Shown here piece after piece: positions 63,703 through 64,000 of a stretch of DNA of 64,000 bases. The notes beneath the pieces are model-generated. The model worked only from the letters and a program-made list of their open reading frames with translations, searched no databases and was not told the origin of the DNA. Source of the stretch: JALOOX01 sp964557955 (GTDB taxonomy: Bacteria; Desulfobacterota; Syntrophobacteria; Syntrophobacterales; Syntrophobacteraceae); contig CAZLCS010000023.1 of NCBI GenBank assembly GCA_964557955.1, positions 1 through 64,000 of the forward strand, read 5' to 3'. The first letter of the stretch is position 1, and each line of letters begins with the position of its first letter. The position numbers were made by a program, and so were the translations under genes.

Positions 63703-63957
63703 ATGCCCATTTACGAATTCCGTTGCGTCCAGTGCGGGCACATCAAGGAGTTTCTCTTCACCAGTTCGTCCGATCCCGCCGAGCTCACATGTCCTGAATG
63801 CCAGGGTGATGAGATGGAAAGAGTGCTCAGCCAGGTGAGCTATTCCATGGGAAGCTCGTCGGGCGACAAGGGCGCTTCGACCCCCTCTGCGACGACTCGC
63901 ACCTGCGCCCCCGGAAAGAGCTGCACGACGATTCAGCTTCCCGGTCACACTCGCTGA
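63703..63957 (+). CDS. FmdB-type zinc ribbon protein
   Basis: An 84-residue protein with MPIYEFRCVQCGHIKEFLF and LTCPECQGDEMERVLSQVS, the FmdB zinc-ribbon pattern (two CxxC). A Ser/Gly/Thr-rich tail ends with CAPGKSCTTIQLPGHTR. The first such gene was proposed as a regulator of formamidase, but the general role is unknown. AAAGGAG lies 7 bases before ATG 63703. It is divergent from the Cys-rich gene. Confidence 0.88.
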   Translation: MPIYEFRCVQCGHIKEFLFTSSSDPAELTCPECQGDEMERVLSQVSYSMGSSSGDKGASTPSATTRTCAPGKSCTTIQLPGHTR

Positions 63958-64000
63958 TGGGAGACTGAACGCAGAGCCTGACGCCAGGGGCAGCATCTCA

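Overview
The window looks like the chromosome of a Gram-negative, anaerobic Desulfobacterota (deltaproteobacterium) of the Syntrophobacter type. Three things suggest this: a LpxA/LpxB/WaaA/BamA outer-membrane gene cluster, adjacent formate-tetrahydrofolate ligase and FolD genes of the C1 (Wood-Ljungdahl) pathway, and many small Cys-rich or zinc-ribbon proteins with a type IV pilus locus. The assignment is inference from gene content; no marker gene for taxonomy is present. No phage, IS element, rRNA or CRISPR array was seen.

Layout. 1-480: tRNA-Arg(TCT) and a small membrane protein. 569-14449: a long plus-strand envelope cluster (lysS, lolC/E, lolD, bamA, ompH, lpxD, fabZ, lpxA, an LpxI-dehydrogenase fusion, an LpxB-WaaA fusion) that traffics lipoproteins, inserts outer-membrane proteins and makes Kdo-lipid A. 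14454-20908: a translation cluster (ffh, rpsP, khpA-like, rimM, trmD, SPOUT-type methyltransferase, rplS, rnhB, yraN, rsmI). 20990-26100: minus-strand genes for an 18-repeat ELWxxDGT secreted protein, a zinc ribbon, a SAM hydrolase-like enzyme and a DMT exporter. 26412-38071: mixed single genes, including a globin-coupled histidine kinase, IMPase-like protein, beta-CASP nuclease, two lipoproteins, a papain-like peptidase, alkaline phosphatase, YibE/F protein and phosphofructokinase.

38420-41345 is a minus-strand unit headed by a previously unlisted 19-codon leader peptide with four tandem Trp codons and a terminator hairpin, which reads as a classical trp attenuator in front of an orphan trpB2. 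41364-43756 holds a RiPP-type B12 radical SAM gene divergent from a protein made of three identical-spacing C2HC modules. 43923-48340 carries a REC-PAS-histidine kinase, folD and fhs. dnaN (49186) converges on a large kinase-like, possibly SidJ-related, pseudokinase. 52124-60234 is a type IV pilus minor-pilin/PilY1 locus, followed by a structured, terminator-ended RNA segment, an iron-sulfur flavoprotein, two Cys-cluster proteins and an FmdB-type zinc ribbon.

The most noteworthy items are the trp attenuator on trpB2, the two consecutive lipid A enzyme fusions, the kinase-like protein next to dnaN, the radical SAM/C2HC pair with a palindromic operator-like site, and the candidate structured RNA after pilY1.
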